Assembly: GCA_902612235.1 (NCBI GenBank) | Contig: CACMCJ010000001.1 | Coordinates: forward strand, 94,142-158,141 | DNA: 64,000 nucleotides | Source: an uncultured Pelagibacteraceae bacterium | GTDB lineage: Bacteria > Pseudomonadota > Alphaproteobacteria > Pelagibacterales > Pelagibacteraceae | Reading direction: 5' to 3' | In this document: in pieces, positions 57,044 to 64,000 of the stretch | Position numbering within the stretch: position 1 is the first letter of the stretch | Layout of the letters: each line of letters opens with the position of its first letter | Notes under the pieces: model-generated | What the model was told of the DNA's origin: nothing | What the model saw: the letters and a program-made list of their open reading frames with translations, nothing else | Databases searched by the model: none | Made by a program: the position numbers and the translations under genes

Positions 57044-57387
57044 CATATATAGTTAAAGATGAATGTATTAAATGTAAACTTACCGATTGCGTAGAGGTTT
57101 GTCCTGTTGACTGCTTTTATGAGGGAGAAAATATGTTGGTTATAAACCCAGATGAATGTATCGATTGTGGGGTGTGTGAGCCAGAGTGTCCAATAGATGC
57201 AATAGTTGCTGATACAGATGAAAATTTAAAAGTCGATGAAAAGGAAAAATGGTTGTTGCTAAATAAAAAGTTTTCTGCATTATGGCCTAATATTTCAAAA
57301 AAAAAAGAACCTATGGAAGAACATGAGAAATTTAGAAAAATAAAAAATAAGTACAATAAACATTTTTCTGAGAATCCTGGGAAATAA
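57040..57387 (+). CDS. fdxA: 7Fe-8S ferredoxin
   Basis: A 115-residue FdxA ferredoxin. N-terminal Cys9, Cys17 and Cys21 with the later [12 protein letters not shown] block bind one 3Fe-4S and one 4Fe-4S cluster, as in Azotobacter FdI. It transfers electrons in the cytoplasm; its partner is unknown. It starts within the end of the TerB-like gene and lies four bases ahead of carD. Confidence 0.93.
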   Translation: MTYIVKDECIKCKLTDCVEVCPVDCFYEGENMLVINPDECIDCGVCEPECPIDAIVADTDENLKVDEKEKWLLLNKKFSALWPNISKKKEPMEEHEKFRKIKNKYNKHFSENPGK

Positions 57388-57391
57388 AATT

Positions 57392-58075
57392 ATGCCAAAA
57401 ACGAAAAAATCAAAAAAGTCCAAAAAAATAAAGGTATCGAAAAAGATAAAATTAAACAAAATTAAAAGTAAACCCAAAACAAATATTAAATTTTCTGAAA
57501 AAAAAATTAATCAATCAGGTGTTGAAGAAAAGCCAGAAATAAAGAAAATTAAGAAACAGCCTACGGAAAAACGTTTATATAATTTGAAAGATTTTGTAGT
57601 TTACCCAAAACACGGTGTAGGAAAAATAACAGGTATTGAAAAAGCATCTATAGGCGAAATTGAAATACATTTTTACAAAATTTTTATTTCTAAAGAAAAA
57701 TTAACTTTAACTGTTCCTATAAACCAACAATCTAAGCTAAGGCCGATCGCTTCCATAAATCAAATTAATAAATGTGTATCGATTCTTAAATCTAAACCAA
57801 AAATTAAAAGGACTATGTGGAGTAGAAGAGCTCAAGAATACGATCAAAAAATTAATTCAGGTAAGATTTATGAGTTAGCTGAAGTTGTTAAAGATTTAAA
57901 TAAGAATACAGACATTATCGCTGATCAATCTTATTCTGAAAGACAATTATTTGAAAAAGCTTATGAGAGATTAAAATCGGAGTTTGAGGCGGTTCTTAAT
58001 GTAAGTTCTGAAGACGTTCAAAAGAAGATGGATAAGGCACTTGGAAGAACTCAAATTGCCGAACAACCAGAATAA
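57392..58075 (+). CDS. carD: CarD-family transcription regulator with Lys-rich N-terminal tail
   Basis: A 227-residue CarD protein that binds the RNA polymerase beta subunit and stabilises open complexes. The RNAP-interaction domain begins at about residue 64 (LKDFVVYPKHGVGKITGIE), followed by the DNA-binding helical domain with TMWSRRAQEYDQKI. Residues 1-60 are a low-complexity Lys-rich tail (MPKTKKSKKSKKIKVSKKIK and so on), absent from ordinary CarD proteins and histone-tail-like. It ends in a strong terminator shared with the convergent polybasic mini-gene. Confidence 0.9.
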   Translation: MPKTKKSKKSKKIKVSKKIKLNKIKSKPKTNIKFSEKKINQSGVEEKPEIKKIKKQPTEKRLYNLKDFVVYPKHGVGKITGIEKASIGEIEIHFYKIFISKEKLTLTVPINQQSKLRPIASINQINKCVSILKSKPKIKRTMWSRRAQEYDQKINSGKIYELAEVVKDLNKNTDIIADQSYSERQLFEKAYERLKSEFEAVLNVSSEDVQKKMDKALGRTQIAEQPE

Positions 58076-58076
58076 A

Positions 58077-58113
58077 AAAAACGCCCTTTTTAAAAGTTAA
58101 AAAGGGCGTTTTT
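58077..58113. terminator. Bidirectional terminator between carD and polybasic mini-gene
   Basis: ACGCCCTTTTT and AAAAAGGGCGT form an 11-pair stem with a 7-base loop, flanked by T runs on both strands (T-run after on the plus strand, seven Ts on the minus strand). It ends carD on one strand and the mini-gene on the other. Confidence 0.88.
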
Positions 58114-58124
58114 AAAAAGCGAAA

Positions 58125-58199
58125 CTATCTTCTTCTTCTTCTTCTTCTTTTTGCTTTTTTAGCTTTTTTCTTTTTAGCTTTTTTTCTTCTTTTAGCCAT
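58125..58199 (-). CDS. 24-residue polybasic (Lys/Arg) protein
   Basis: An ATG at 58199 is preceded at a proper distance by AGGGAG, a better Shine-Dalgarno than most genes here. The product is MAKRRKKAKKKKAKKAK followed by seven Arg: 19 of 24 residues are basic and four are Ala, so it resembles a nucleoid or RNA-binding peptide, or a histone-H1-like tail. It has its own promoter, a 5' hairpin and a strong terminator, all signs of a real, well-expressed gene. Such ultra-short genes are usually missed. Confidence 0.72.
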   Translation of the reverse strand: MAKRRKKAKKKKAKKAKRRRRRRR

Positions 58200-58217
58200 C
58201 TTTTCTCCCTTGTTAAT

Positions 58218-58240
58218 AAACAAATCTTAATGATTCGTTT
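58218..58240 (-). promoter_or_regulatory. 5' hairpin in the mini-gene leader
   Basis: AAACAAATC (58218-58226) and GATTCGTTT (58232-58240) pair as nine bases (one G-U) around a 5-base loop. With the promoter at 58251-58278, the hairpin should stand close to the very 5' end of the transcript, where it may protect it from decay. Confidence 0.5.
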
Positions 58241-58250
58241 GTTAATTTAA

Positions 58251-58278
58251 ACCATAGTTAATTTAAGATTCATGTCAA
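58251..58278 (-). promoter_or_regulatory. Promoter of the polybasic mini-gene
   Basis: On the minus strand TTGACA (perfect -35, 58273-58278), 16 bases, TATGGT (58251-58256; 4/6). The expected start leaves a leader of about 45 bases. The rest of the gap to 58409 is featureless AT-rich sequence. Confidence 0.5.
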
Positions 58279-58409
58279 ATATAAATTAATTTGCAAATTT
58301 GTTTCATAATTAAATTTTTTTAATTATTTTAAAAATTTTTTTAATAATTAAAAAAAGTTAGTAATATCAATGTTTTTTTAAGCAATTTAATTAAGTTTTA
58401 ATTTAATTT

Positions 58410-60086
58410 TTAGTAAAGATTTTCTAGTTGTTGTTTATAATTTTTAATTATTTCTTTTCTTTTTAACTTTAAAGTTGGCGTAAGCATTCCGTTTTCAATT
58501 GAGAATTCTTCATGAATTAACACAAATTTTTTAATTTTTTCTATTAAAGTTAGATTTTTATTTAAATTTTCAATTATAAGTTTAATTTTTTCATTTTTTA
58601 TATCTTTATCACTTACTATTAAAGCTACTAAGTAATTTTTTTTATCTCCATAAACGAATGATTGTTTAATATTTTCATTTAAACATAAAATATTTTCAAT
58701 TTTAGTTGGTGAAATATTATCTCCTCCAAGATTTACTATTATATCTTTTTTTCTGTCCGTTATTTTTAAATAATTATTATTATCTAGTTCACCTATATCC
58801 CCAGTATGTAACCATCCGTCTCTAATCACTTTTTCAGTTTCCTCTTTTAGATTCCAATATCCCAACATAACATTTTCACCTTTTATAAGAATTTCACCAT
58901 CATCAGCTATTTTGACTTTATTAGTTCTAAACGGTGGGCCTACAGATTCAACCTTTACTAAATTTGGTAAATTACAACTCACTACTGGTGAGGCCTCTGT
59001 AAGGCCATAACCTTGCAAAGTAGGTAATCCAACGGCATTTAAGAACTCCCCAATATTTTGATCTAGGGCACCTCCACCAGATACAAAAGCTTGAAGATTT
59101 CCACCAAATTGATTTCTAATTTTTTTCCTCACTAACTTTTCACATAAAAAATTAATGATTTTTTCACCTAAATACAAATATTCTTTTTTAAGTGTTTTTT
59201 TACCTAACTTCAAAGTTTGATTAATGAGTTTTCTTTTTAACCCTTTTTGCTTTTCAAAATTCATATTTATTTTTGTAAATAGATTTTGATAAAATCTTGG
59301 AACTGCTGTCATTATGGTAGGCCTAGCTGCTCCCATATTAGAAATTAGTTTTTCTAAACTTTCTGCGTAAAAAACTTTGGCGCCAACTATAATTTGAATA
59401 AATTGAACTGTATGTTCGTAAGAATGTGATAAAGGTAACCAAGTTAAAAATATAGGATCCTTTTTTTTTGTTAATGTTTCCAACAATTCAACTGCTCCTT
59501 CACAATTTGATAGAATGCCACCATGACTTAAAACTACTCCTTTGGGATTTCCAGATGTACCTGAAGTATAGATTATACATGCAGGCATATTTCTTTTTAA
59601 ATTTTTATTTATAATTTTTTCGTTAATATTTTCATTAATTATCTCATTTATAAGCAAACTATCACTATCAATTTTTTCAAATGATATGATTTTTTTTACA
59701 TTATTATTAATAAATTTTTTTATTTTATTAAACTGATTCTGATTTGAAACAAATATTAACGAAGGCTTACAATCATTTAAAATATATTCGTAATCGTTAG
59801 CTGAGTAAGTTGTAAAAATAGGAACTGAAATGCCTCCAGCATTCATTATAGCAATATCTGTCATTAACCAATATGGTCTATTTTCAGATAAAATTAAGCA
59901 TCTATCTCCATCATTTATTAAAGACTTAATTTTTGCTGTAAGTTTAAAAATTCGTTCTGTTACATCTTCCCAATTATAGGATGGTTTATTTGGTTTTAAC
60001 CATTTTAAAAATGGTCTTTTGCCATCAACTTCCTCTATTTTTTTAAAATAAAGTTCAACTAAACTGTTTAATTTACTAATATCCAT
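58410..60086 (-). CDS. Long-chain acyl-CoA synthetase (AMP-binding)
   Basis: A 558-residue ANL-family fatty acyl-CoA ligase (FAA1/long-chain type). Motifs: CIIYTSGTSGNPKGVVLSH for ATP, LQGYGLTEASPVVSCN, and WLHTGDIGELDNNNYLKITDRKK. It activates fatty acids with ATP and CoA for oxidation or lipid synthesis. It is a minus-strand gene just downstream of tRNA-Leu. Confidence 0.88.
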   Translation of the reverse strand: MDISKLNSLVELYFKKIEEVDGKRPFLKWLKPNKPSYNWEDVTERIFKLTAKIKSLINDGDRCLILSENRPYWLMTDIAIMNAGGISVPIFTTYSANDYEYILNDCKPSLIFVSNQNQFNKIKKFINNNVKKIISFEKIDSDSLLINEIINENINEKIINKNLKRNMPACIIYTSGTSGNPKGVVLSHGGILSNCEGAVELLETLTKKKDPIFLTWLPLSHSYEHTVQFIQIIVGAKVFYAESLEKLISNMGAARPTIMTAVPRFYQNLFTKINMNFEKQKGLKRKLINQTLKLGKKTLKKEYLYLGEKIINFLCEKLVRKKIRNQFGGNLQAFVSGGGALDQNIGEFLNAVGLPTLQGYGLTEASPVVSCNLPNLVKVESVGPPFRTNKVKIADDGEILIKGENVMLGYWNLKEETEKVIRDGWLHTGDIGELDNNNYLKITDRKKDIIVNLGGDNISPTKIENILCLNENIKQSFVYGDKKNYLVALIVSDKDIKNEKIKLIIENLNKNLTLIEKIKKFVLIHEEFSIENGMLTPTLKLKRKEIIKNYKQQLENLY

Positions 60087-60090
60087 AATT

Positions 60091-60177
60091 TGGTGGGCGA
60101 AGAGAGACTCGAACTCTCAAGGTATTGCTACCACCGGATTTTGAGTCCGGCGCGTCTACCAGTTCCACCATTCGCCC
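60091..60177 (-). tRNA. tRNA-Leu (anticodon CAA)
   Basis: Type II tRNA on the minus strand: acceptor GGGCGAA/TTCGCCC, discriminator A, encoded CCA, anticodon stem CCGGA/TCCGG with loop CTCAAAA giving CAA (reads UUG), a long variable arm, and T-loop GTTCGAGTC. Confidence 0.95.
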
Positions 60178-60191
60178 TTTTTTTAAATAAT

Positions 60192-61037
60192 TTAATTGAT
60201 TTTTCTAACTAAGAGAACAAAAAATATAGATGTTGTAAACATAATTAAAGCATATGCTGCTGTGGGTACCATAAATACAATATTATCGAATAATTGGGTA
60301 GCAACAAATACCGCTAAAGTTCCATTTTGTAAGCCACATTCTAGTGAGATACATTTTCTCTGAGGAACTCCAGAAGCGAAGAACTTTGCAACATAATATC
60401 CCACAAAGATCATTGTTATATTTAAAATTAGAGCGACAAAACCTGCTCTTGTTATAAAACTGATTATTCTGTCCCATTCTTCTACCCAAATAGCAATAAA
60501 TACAATTAAGAATAAAATTACAGATAATCTTTGCACTATTAAAGTTTTTGAAACTATAAAATCTGTCATCAAACTTCTCACAATCATTCCAAAAATAACT
60601 GGCACTGTAACTACGAAAAACATTTTCATTGCAATATTTACCATTGATATCTGATTTGAGATTTCTAGACCTAAAAACTCTGCAGAATTAAAAACTATTA
60701 AAGGCACTGTAAAAATAGATAATAAACTTACAACGGCTGTTAAACTTAAAGATAACGCTACATCCCCATTCGCAAATTTAGTTAAAATATTAGATGTTAC
60801 TCCTCCTGGAGCTGCTGCAATTATCATCACACCTAGGGCAATTTCAACAGGCAGAGAAATTATAAGTATTAAAATGAAAGCGATAATTGGAAGTAAAATA
60901 GTTTGACATATAAAACCTAAAAAAAAATCTTTTGGATTTTTTATGACTCTTATAAAATCTTGAATAGTTAATCCAAGGCCTAAACCAAACATTATTATTG
61001 CGAGGCATATTGGTGCAATAGTAGTTGCTATTTCCAT
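60192..61037 (-). CDS. Bile acid:sodium symporter-family transporter
   Basis: A 281-residue membrane protein with about nine hydrophobic helices, of the BASS/SBF family. Motifs: LGLGLTIQDFIRVIKNPKDFFLG at the N-terminus (split to keep within the helix turn), the AAAPGGVTSNILTKFANGDVALS block and LECGLQNGTLAVFVATQLF, the two crossover regions that bind sodium. Substrates in bacteria are organic anions such as pantoate or 2-keto acids. It lies six bases downstream of the two-winged-helix regulator, its likely controller. Confidence 0.87.
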   Translation of the reverse strand: MEIATTIAPICLAIIMFGLGLGLTIQDFIRVIKNPKDFFLGFICQTILLPIIAFILILIISLPVEIALGVMIIAAAPGGVTSNILTKFANGDVALSLSLTAVVSLLSIFTVPLIVFNSAEFLGLEISNQISMVNIAMKMFFVVTVPVIFGMIVRSLMTDFIVSKTLIVQRLSVILFLIVFIAIWVEEWDRIISFITRAGFVALILNITMIFVGYYVAKFFASGVPQRKCISLECGLQNGTLAVFVATQLFDNIVFMVPTAAYALIMFTTSIFFVLLVRKIN

Positions 61038-61043
61038 ATTTTT

Positions 61044-62063
61044 TTAAATCTTAAAATTTGAGTCTTTTATGTAGTCAAAAATATCTGTTAAAAATTCTGC
61101 TACAGCATTTTGATTTATCATAAAATTCTCTGCAATACTTTTGTTTAATTTTCCTCTATTATTCATCTGGTATTCTAAATTTTTATTTTTTTTAATAGCA
61201 TCATTTTTAGTTAGCCATTTTAATTTTCTTATAACTGTTGCCCTTGGAATTCTTGATATATCAGAAATAGAGGAAGCGTTTATTCCACGAGTTACTTTTA
61301 TTGCAGAAACATTTTGATAATAATTTCGGAAATTTATAGGTTCTTCTAATAAATTTTTCTCAGCAGCTTTTGCAAGGTGATATTGATGACTCAAAGCTAT
61401 ATTACCCCAAACAATCCATGTTTCGAGATCTCCAAAAACACCTCTGTGTCTAATTAAAAAGGGTATTTGCAATTTAAAAAATCTTAACCAAACAATGGTA
61501 AAATATTTTTTTATGAAAATTTTTATTTCTTCTTTTTTTACAGGAGCTCCAAACCATTCATTACCTTGCAACATATTCGATTTTTTTTCAATAAACGTTG
61601 CTAACAATTCAATTGTTTCACTAGGCTTTTGAAAATTAATTCCTTTTTTGTGAAAAGAAATTGATTTGCCATTTCTTTGAAGAACTCCCTGATCTTGGAG
61701 TTCATTTACTTTTCTTCTAATTGTCTCTTTTGGGATGTTTAATTCATTTGAAATTTGAATTAAATTTATTTTATCTATAATTAATGTCTCCGAGTCATAA
61801 AATTCATCCATAGATAAATAAGAAAATTTGCTAGATAAATTTTGCCAGAACTTTCTAATTAAATACATCATCACTATATATTTATCTAAATCTTTAAAGG
61901 TAGCGTAAGCTCTATTTGTCCATGCTTGTTGAAATTTTCCCCAAGTATCCCAGTGAGACAAAATATTATCTTCTAAGTTTGATAAGACTAAAGCTTTATC
62001 GAATTTTTCTTTTGATTCCGAAGGAATAACTTTCTTAGTTTTAATATCGATCGGTTCGCTCAT
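61044..62063 (-). CDS. Two-winged-helix DNA-binding regulator
   Basis: A 339-residue protein with two helix-turn-helix segments: ISNELNIPKETIRRKVNELQ and, in the C-terminal half, ISDISRIPRATVIRKLKWL. Each is followed by a short wing-like strand. The start ATG at 62063 shares one base with the TAA of the small membrane gene, so the upstream in-frame ATG (62120) is unlikely. The tandem arrangement and middle domain are not of a family I know; it is followed by the symporter gene. Confidence 0.7.
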   Translation of the reverse strand: MSEPIDIKTKKVIPSESKEKFDKALVLSNLEDNILSHWDTWGKFQQAWTNRAYATFKDLDKYIVMMYLIRKFWQNLSSKFSYLSMDEFYDSETLIIDKINLIQISNELNIPKETIRRKVNELQDQGVLQRNGKSISFHKKGINFQKPSETIELLATFIEKKSNMLQGNEWFGAPVKKEEIKIFIKKYFTIVWLRFFKLQIPFLIRHRGVFGDLETWIVWGNIALSHQYHLAKAAEKNLLEEPINFRNYYQNVSAIKVTRGINASSISDISRIPRATVIRKLKWLTKNDAIKKNKNLEYQMNNRGKLNKSIAENFMINQNAVAEFLTDIFDYIKDSNFKI

Positions 62064-62254
62064 TATTCTTTTAATTTCCAAGTAACAGATTGATTTATCA
62101 GTATTGCCATAAGTAACCAAATCACAAAAGACTCGCCATGACTGAAATCATAATTTGCTCCAAATAGTCTAGCAATTAATAATACTGCATAAATAGCTAT
62201 AGGTGATAAAATTAAACTTGCCAGATACTTTAAGATTGTGCATTTTAAATTCAT
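62063..62254 (-). CDS. 63-residue two-helix membrane protein
   Basis: This 63-residue protein has two hydrophobic segments (KYLASLILSPIAIYAVLLIA and FVIWLLMAILINQ) joined by a polar turn with GANYDFSHGES. Its TAA shares a base with the ATG of the regulator (TAATG), so they are co-translated. Its start lies one base from the start of the divergent VTT gene, so the promoters must lie inside each other's coding regions. Function unknown. Confidence 0.6.
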   Translation of the reverse strand: MNLKCTILKYLASLILSPIAIYAVLLIARLFGANYDFSHGESFVIWLLMAILINQSVTWKLKE

Positions 62255-62255
62255 A

Positions 62256-62852
62256 ATGTTAAAAAATTTATACGATAAATGTGTGGACCTTGCTAGGCAT
62301 AAATTTTCTAAGCCACTATTAGGTTTTATATCTTTTATAGAAAGTTTTTTCTTCCCAGTGCCCCCAGATTTAATGATTGTTCCAATGGTAGTAGCAAAAA
62401 GGGAAGATTTTTTAAAAATTTTTTTTATAGCAACTTTAGGTTCAGTTTTAGGTGGATTGTTTGGATATATGTTGGGTGTATTTTTTTTAGATACTGCAAT
62501 GACTATTATTGAGTTTTATGGTTATGAAGAAAAAGTTTTTGAAATCCAGAATACAATGTCGACTAAAGGTGGTTTTTATACCTGGTTAGGTATTATGTTT
62601 CTCGCTGGCTTTACTCCTCTACCCTTTAAAGTTTTTACAATTACTAGCGGAGTGATAAATTTTAATCTTTTAGTTTTTTTCTTTATTTGTCTATTAACTA
62701 GAGGCCTTCGTTTCTTTTTAGTTTCATATTTCACTTATCTTTTTGGAAAAAAATTTGGAGATTTTATAGAAAAAAAAGGAGCTATGTGGTTCACAGTGAC
62801 AGGAATATTCATTGTCATAGTTGCTATCATCTTATATTTCATTTTTAAATAA
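62256..62852 (+). CDS. VTT/DedA-superfamily (YqaA-like) membrane protein
   Basis: A 198-residue VTT-domain protein with about four helices. NLYDKCVDLARHKFSKPLLGFISF and the IESFFFPVPPDLMIVPM re-entrant helix are typical of the YqaA branch, a relative of DedA and eukaryotic TMEM41B/VMP1 scramblase-like proteins (motifs quoted in parts). I choose ATG 62256 rather than GTG 62238, because the family N-terminus begins there. The dsbB gene follows after two bases. Confidence 0.85.
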   Translation: MLKNLYDKCVDLARHKFSKPLLGFISFIESFFFPVPPDLMIVPMVVAKREDFLKIFFIATLGSVLGGLFGYMLGVFFLDTAMTIIEFYGYEEKVFEIQNTMSTKGGFYTWLGIMFLAGFTPLPFKVFTITSGVINFNLLVFFFICLLTRGLRFFLVSYFTYLFGKKFGDFIEKKGAMWFTVTGIFIVIVAIILYFIFK

Positions 62853-62854
62853 TA

Positions 62855-63337
62855 ATGACAAAACTAAATAAACTTATCTTAAATAGCATTTTGGTATTCA
62901 GTGTTTTGTCTTTGGTTATTGCTTATTCTATTCAGTATATTCTTGGGCACAAACCTTGCAATTTATGTTTAATTGAAAGGTATCCATATTTTATAGCAAT
63001 TATATTTATACCCTTACTTTTCATTTTTAATAAATTTAAAAAACCCATTATGTATTTAATCACGTCTTTTTTCATTTTTGGGGCATTAGTTTCCTTTTAT
63101 CATGTTGGAATTGAACAAGGTTTTTTTAGTGAGTCTTTGGTTTGTGATTTGAATAATTCAAAAGAGGTCTTTTCCAAGGAAGAACTTTTAAAACAGCTTC
63201 AAATTACAACACCAGTGAGTTGTAAAGACGTAACTTTTAGGTTTTTAGGCCTTTCCCTTGCTACAATAAATACAATTATATCGATAGTTCTTAGTGGTAT
63301 TATGTTTAAAGTAATAAACGATTATGGAAAAAACTAA
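62855..63337 (+). CDS. dsbB: Disulfide bond formation protein B
   Basis: A 160-residue DsbB. Four helices, with the first redox pair in periplasmic loop 1 (Cys35 and Cys38 in HKPCNLCLIERYPY) and the second pair in loop 2 (CDLNNS and PVSCKD). It reoxidises DsbA and passes electrons to quinone. Its 3' end overlaps coq7 by 14 bases, fitting a link to quinones. Confidence 0.92.
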   Translation: MTKLNKLILNSILVFSVLSLVIAYSIQYILGHKPCNLCLIERYPYFIAIIFIPLLFIFNKFKKPIMYLITSFFIFGALVSFYHVGIEQGFFSESLVCDLNNSKEVFSKEELLKQLQITTPVSCKDVTFRFLGLSLATINTIISIVLSGIMFKVINDYGKN

Positions 63338-63857
63338 TAAAAAAGTATTAGAAGAAATAATAAGAGTTGACCATGCTGGAGAGCGTGGAGCAATAAAAAT
63401 TTATGAAGGTCAACTTCTTGCATTGAAAACTTTTAAACAAAATGAATATTTAAAAAAAAAGATAGAAGAAATGAAAGAACACGAGAGAGAGCATTACGAA
63501 TATTTTGATAATGAAATAAAAAAAAGAAATATTAAGCCGACTAAACTTTTGCCTTTATGGGATCTTATGGGTGTAACCCTTGGATTTGGAACAGCTATGC
63601 TCGGGGAAAAAGCGGCAATGCTTTGCACAGCATCTGTAGAGGAAGTAATTGATGGACATTACAAAGACCAAACATACAAGTTAGGAAATGACGAAAAAGA
63701 ATTAAAAAAAAAGATCCTAAAATTTAGACAAGATGAGTTAGATCATAAAGATATGGCCTATGAACACGGAGCTACTAAGAAAGGCCTATTTAGTGTGCTA
63801 GATAAAGTGATTAAAACTTCATCAAGAATAGCAATTACAATTTCTGAAAAGATATAA
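63324..63857 (+). CDS. coq7: Demethoxyubiquinone hydroxylase
   Basis: A 177-residue di-iron carboxylate monooxygenase that hydroxylates demethoxyubiquinone in the last steps of ubiquinone synthesis. Two E-x(n)-ExxH sets are visible: VDHAGERGAIKIYEGQ, EHEREHYEYF, ASVEEVIDGHY and RQDELDHKD. The length is slightly short, like other small alphaproteobacterial forms. It starts within the end of dsbB. Confidence 0.93.
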   Translation: MEKTNKKVLEEIIRVDHAGERGAIKIYEGQLLALKTFKQNEYLKKKIEEMKEHEREHYEYFDNEIKKRNIKPTKLLPLWDLMGVTLGFGTAMLGEKAAMLCTASVEEVIDGHYKDQTYKLGNDEKELKKKILKFRQDELDHKDMAYEHGATKKGLFSVLDKVIKTSSRIAITISEKI

Positions 63858-64000
63858 TTAGGGTTCTAATTCAATATCCCAATACAAGTAATCCATCCAA
63901 CTTTCATGCAAAAAATTTGGCGGAAAATTTCTTCCATTTCTGTGAAGATCTTCTACAGTTGGAGCATAAGGTTTATTAGCTAGTTTTAAGTCACAGTCTT
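63858..64000 (-). CDS. C-terminal fragment of an unidentified gene
   Basis: Only one minus-strand frame is open to the right edge: 46 residues ending at a TAA directly beside the coq7 stop. The sequence is well structured and not low-complexity (DCDLKLANKPYAPTVEDLH, later ESWMDYLYWDIELEP). The Trp- and acid-rich end looks like the end of a conserved protein, but I cannot name it. Confidence 0.55.
   Translation of the reverse strand, partial: DCDLKLANKPYAPTVEDLHRNGRNFPPNFLHESWMDYLYWDIELEP

Noticed and set aside
58077..58113. Attenuator rather than terminator
   Set aside because: It lies between two convergent genes after both stops, with T runs on both strands; simple bidirectional termination explains it.
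62238..62256. GTG start six codons upstream of the VTT protein
   Set aside because: It would overlap the start of the divergent small membrane gene; the family N-terminus begins at the ATG at 62256.

Overview
The window is a very AT-rich, densely packed stretch of an alphaproteobacterial genome. Short intergenic gaps, many overlapping start/stop codons and gene content typical of the group (class I LysRS, a SUV3-type helicase next to fdxA and carD, coq7, cobS/cobT beside bolA, a fused TAXI-TRAP transporter) point to a streamlined marine lineage of the SAR11/Pelagibacterales type. That assignment is inferred from composition and gene order, not from a marker-gene tree. I see no prophage, insertion sequence, CRISPR array or rRNA. 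No stretch over 300 bases lacks a gene; the longest gap (43482-43752, 271 bases) separates the divergent acetoacetyl-CoA synthetase and pyruvate dehydrogenase genes.

Layout. 1-7.4 kb: an exported protein cut by the left edge and a small membrane protein (minus strand), then aroK-aroB, bolA, and a J-domain gene followed by cobS-cobT. 6.9-10.4 kb (minus): queuosine-precursor transporter, rpmB, pyrD, lysK. 10.5-14.0 kb (plus): trkH, an AmpG-like permease and an NlpC/P60 cell-wall hydrolase. 14.2-24.8 kb (minus): a long translation operon (glycosyltransferase, thrS, infC, rpmI, rplT, pheS, pheT, lepA, glycosyltransferase) ending at tRNA-Ser. 24.9-32.4 kb: an alpha/beta hydrolase, then gltD-gltB-SDR (minus). 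32.6-38.2 kb: a surface-polysaccharide block (uppP, GT2, two CDP-paratose-epimerase-like SDRs, a GT-C enzyme, a TylF-like methyltransferase), bounded by tRNA-Arg.

38.4-49.3 kb is central carbon metabolism: thiolase, a histone-deacetylase-like amidohydrolase, acetoacetyl-CoA synthetase, and pyruvate dehydrogenase E1/E2 in which the homodimeric-type E1 carries its own N-terminal lipoyl domain. Within this part lies a 59-residue, eight-cysteine protein gene preceded by two Fur-like operators, one a perfect 7-1-7 inverted repeat. 49.3-54.0 kb (minus): aminotransferase, TAXI solute-binding protein, and fused TRAP permease, with a terminator-like hairpin between the last two. 54.2-58.2 kb: SUV3-type helicase, TerB-like protein, ferredoxin, CarD, and, facing them, a gene for a 24-residue protein made almost wholly of Lys and Arg. 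58.4-64 kb: acyl-CoA synthetase, tRNA-Leu, a bile-acid-symporter-family gene with a two-winged-helix regulator and a small membrane protein, then a VTT-domain protein, dsbB and coq7, and a gene fragment at the right edge.

The most interesting items are the Fur-box/Cys-rich gene, the lipoyl-E1 fusion, the polybasic mini-gene beside a CarD with a Lys-rich N-terminal tail, and three very small genes (31, 44 and 63 aa) whose start or stop codons overlap those of neighbours and which are therefore probably translated.
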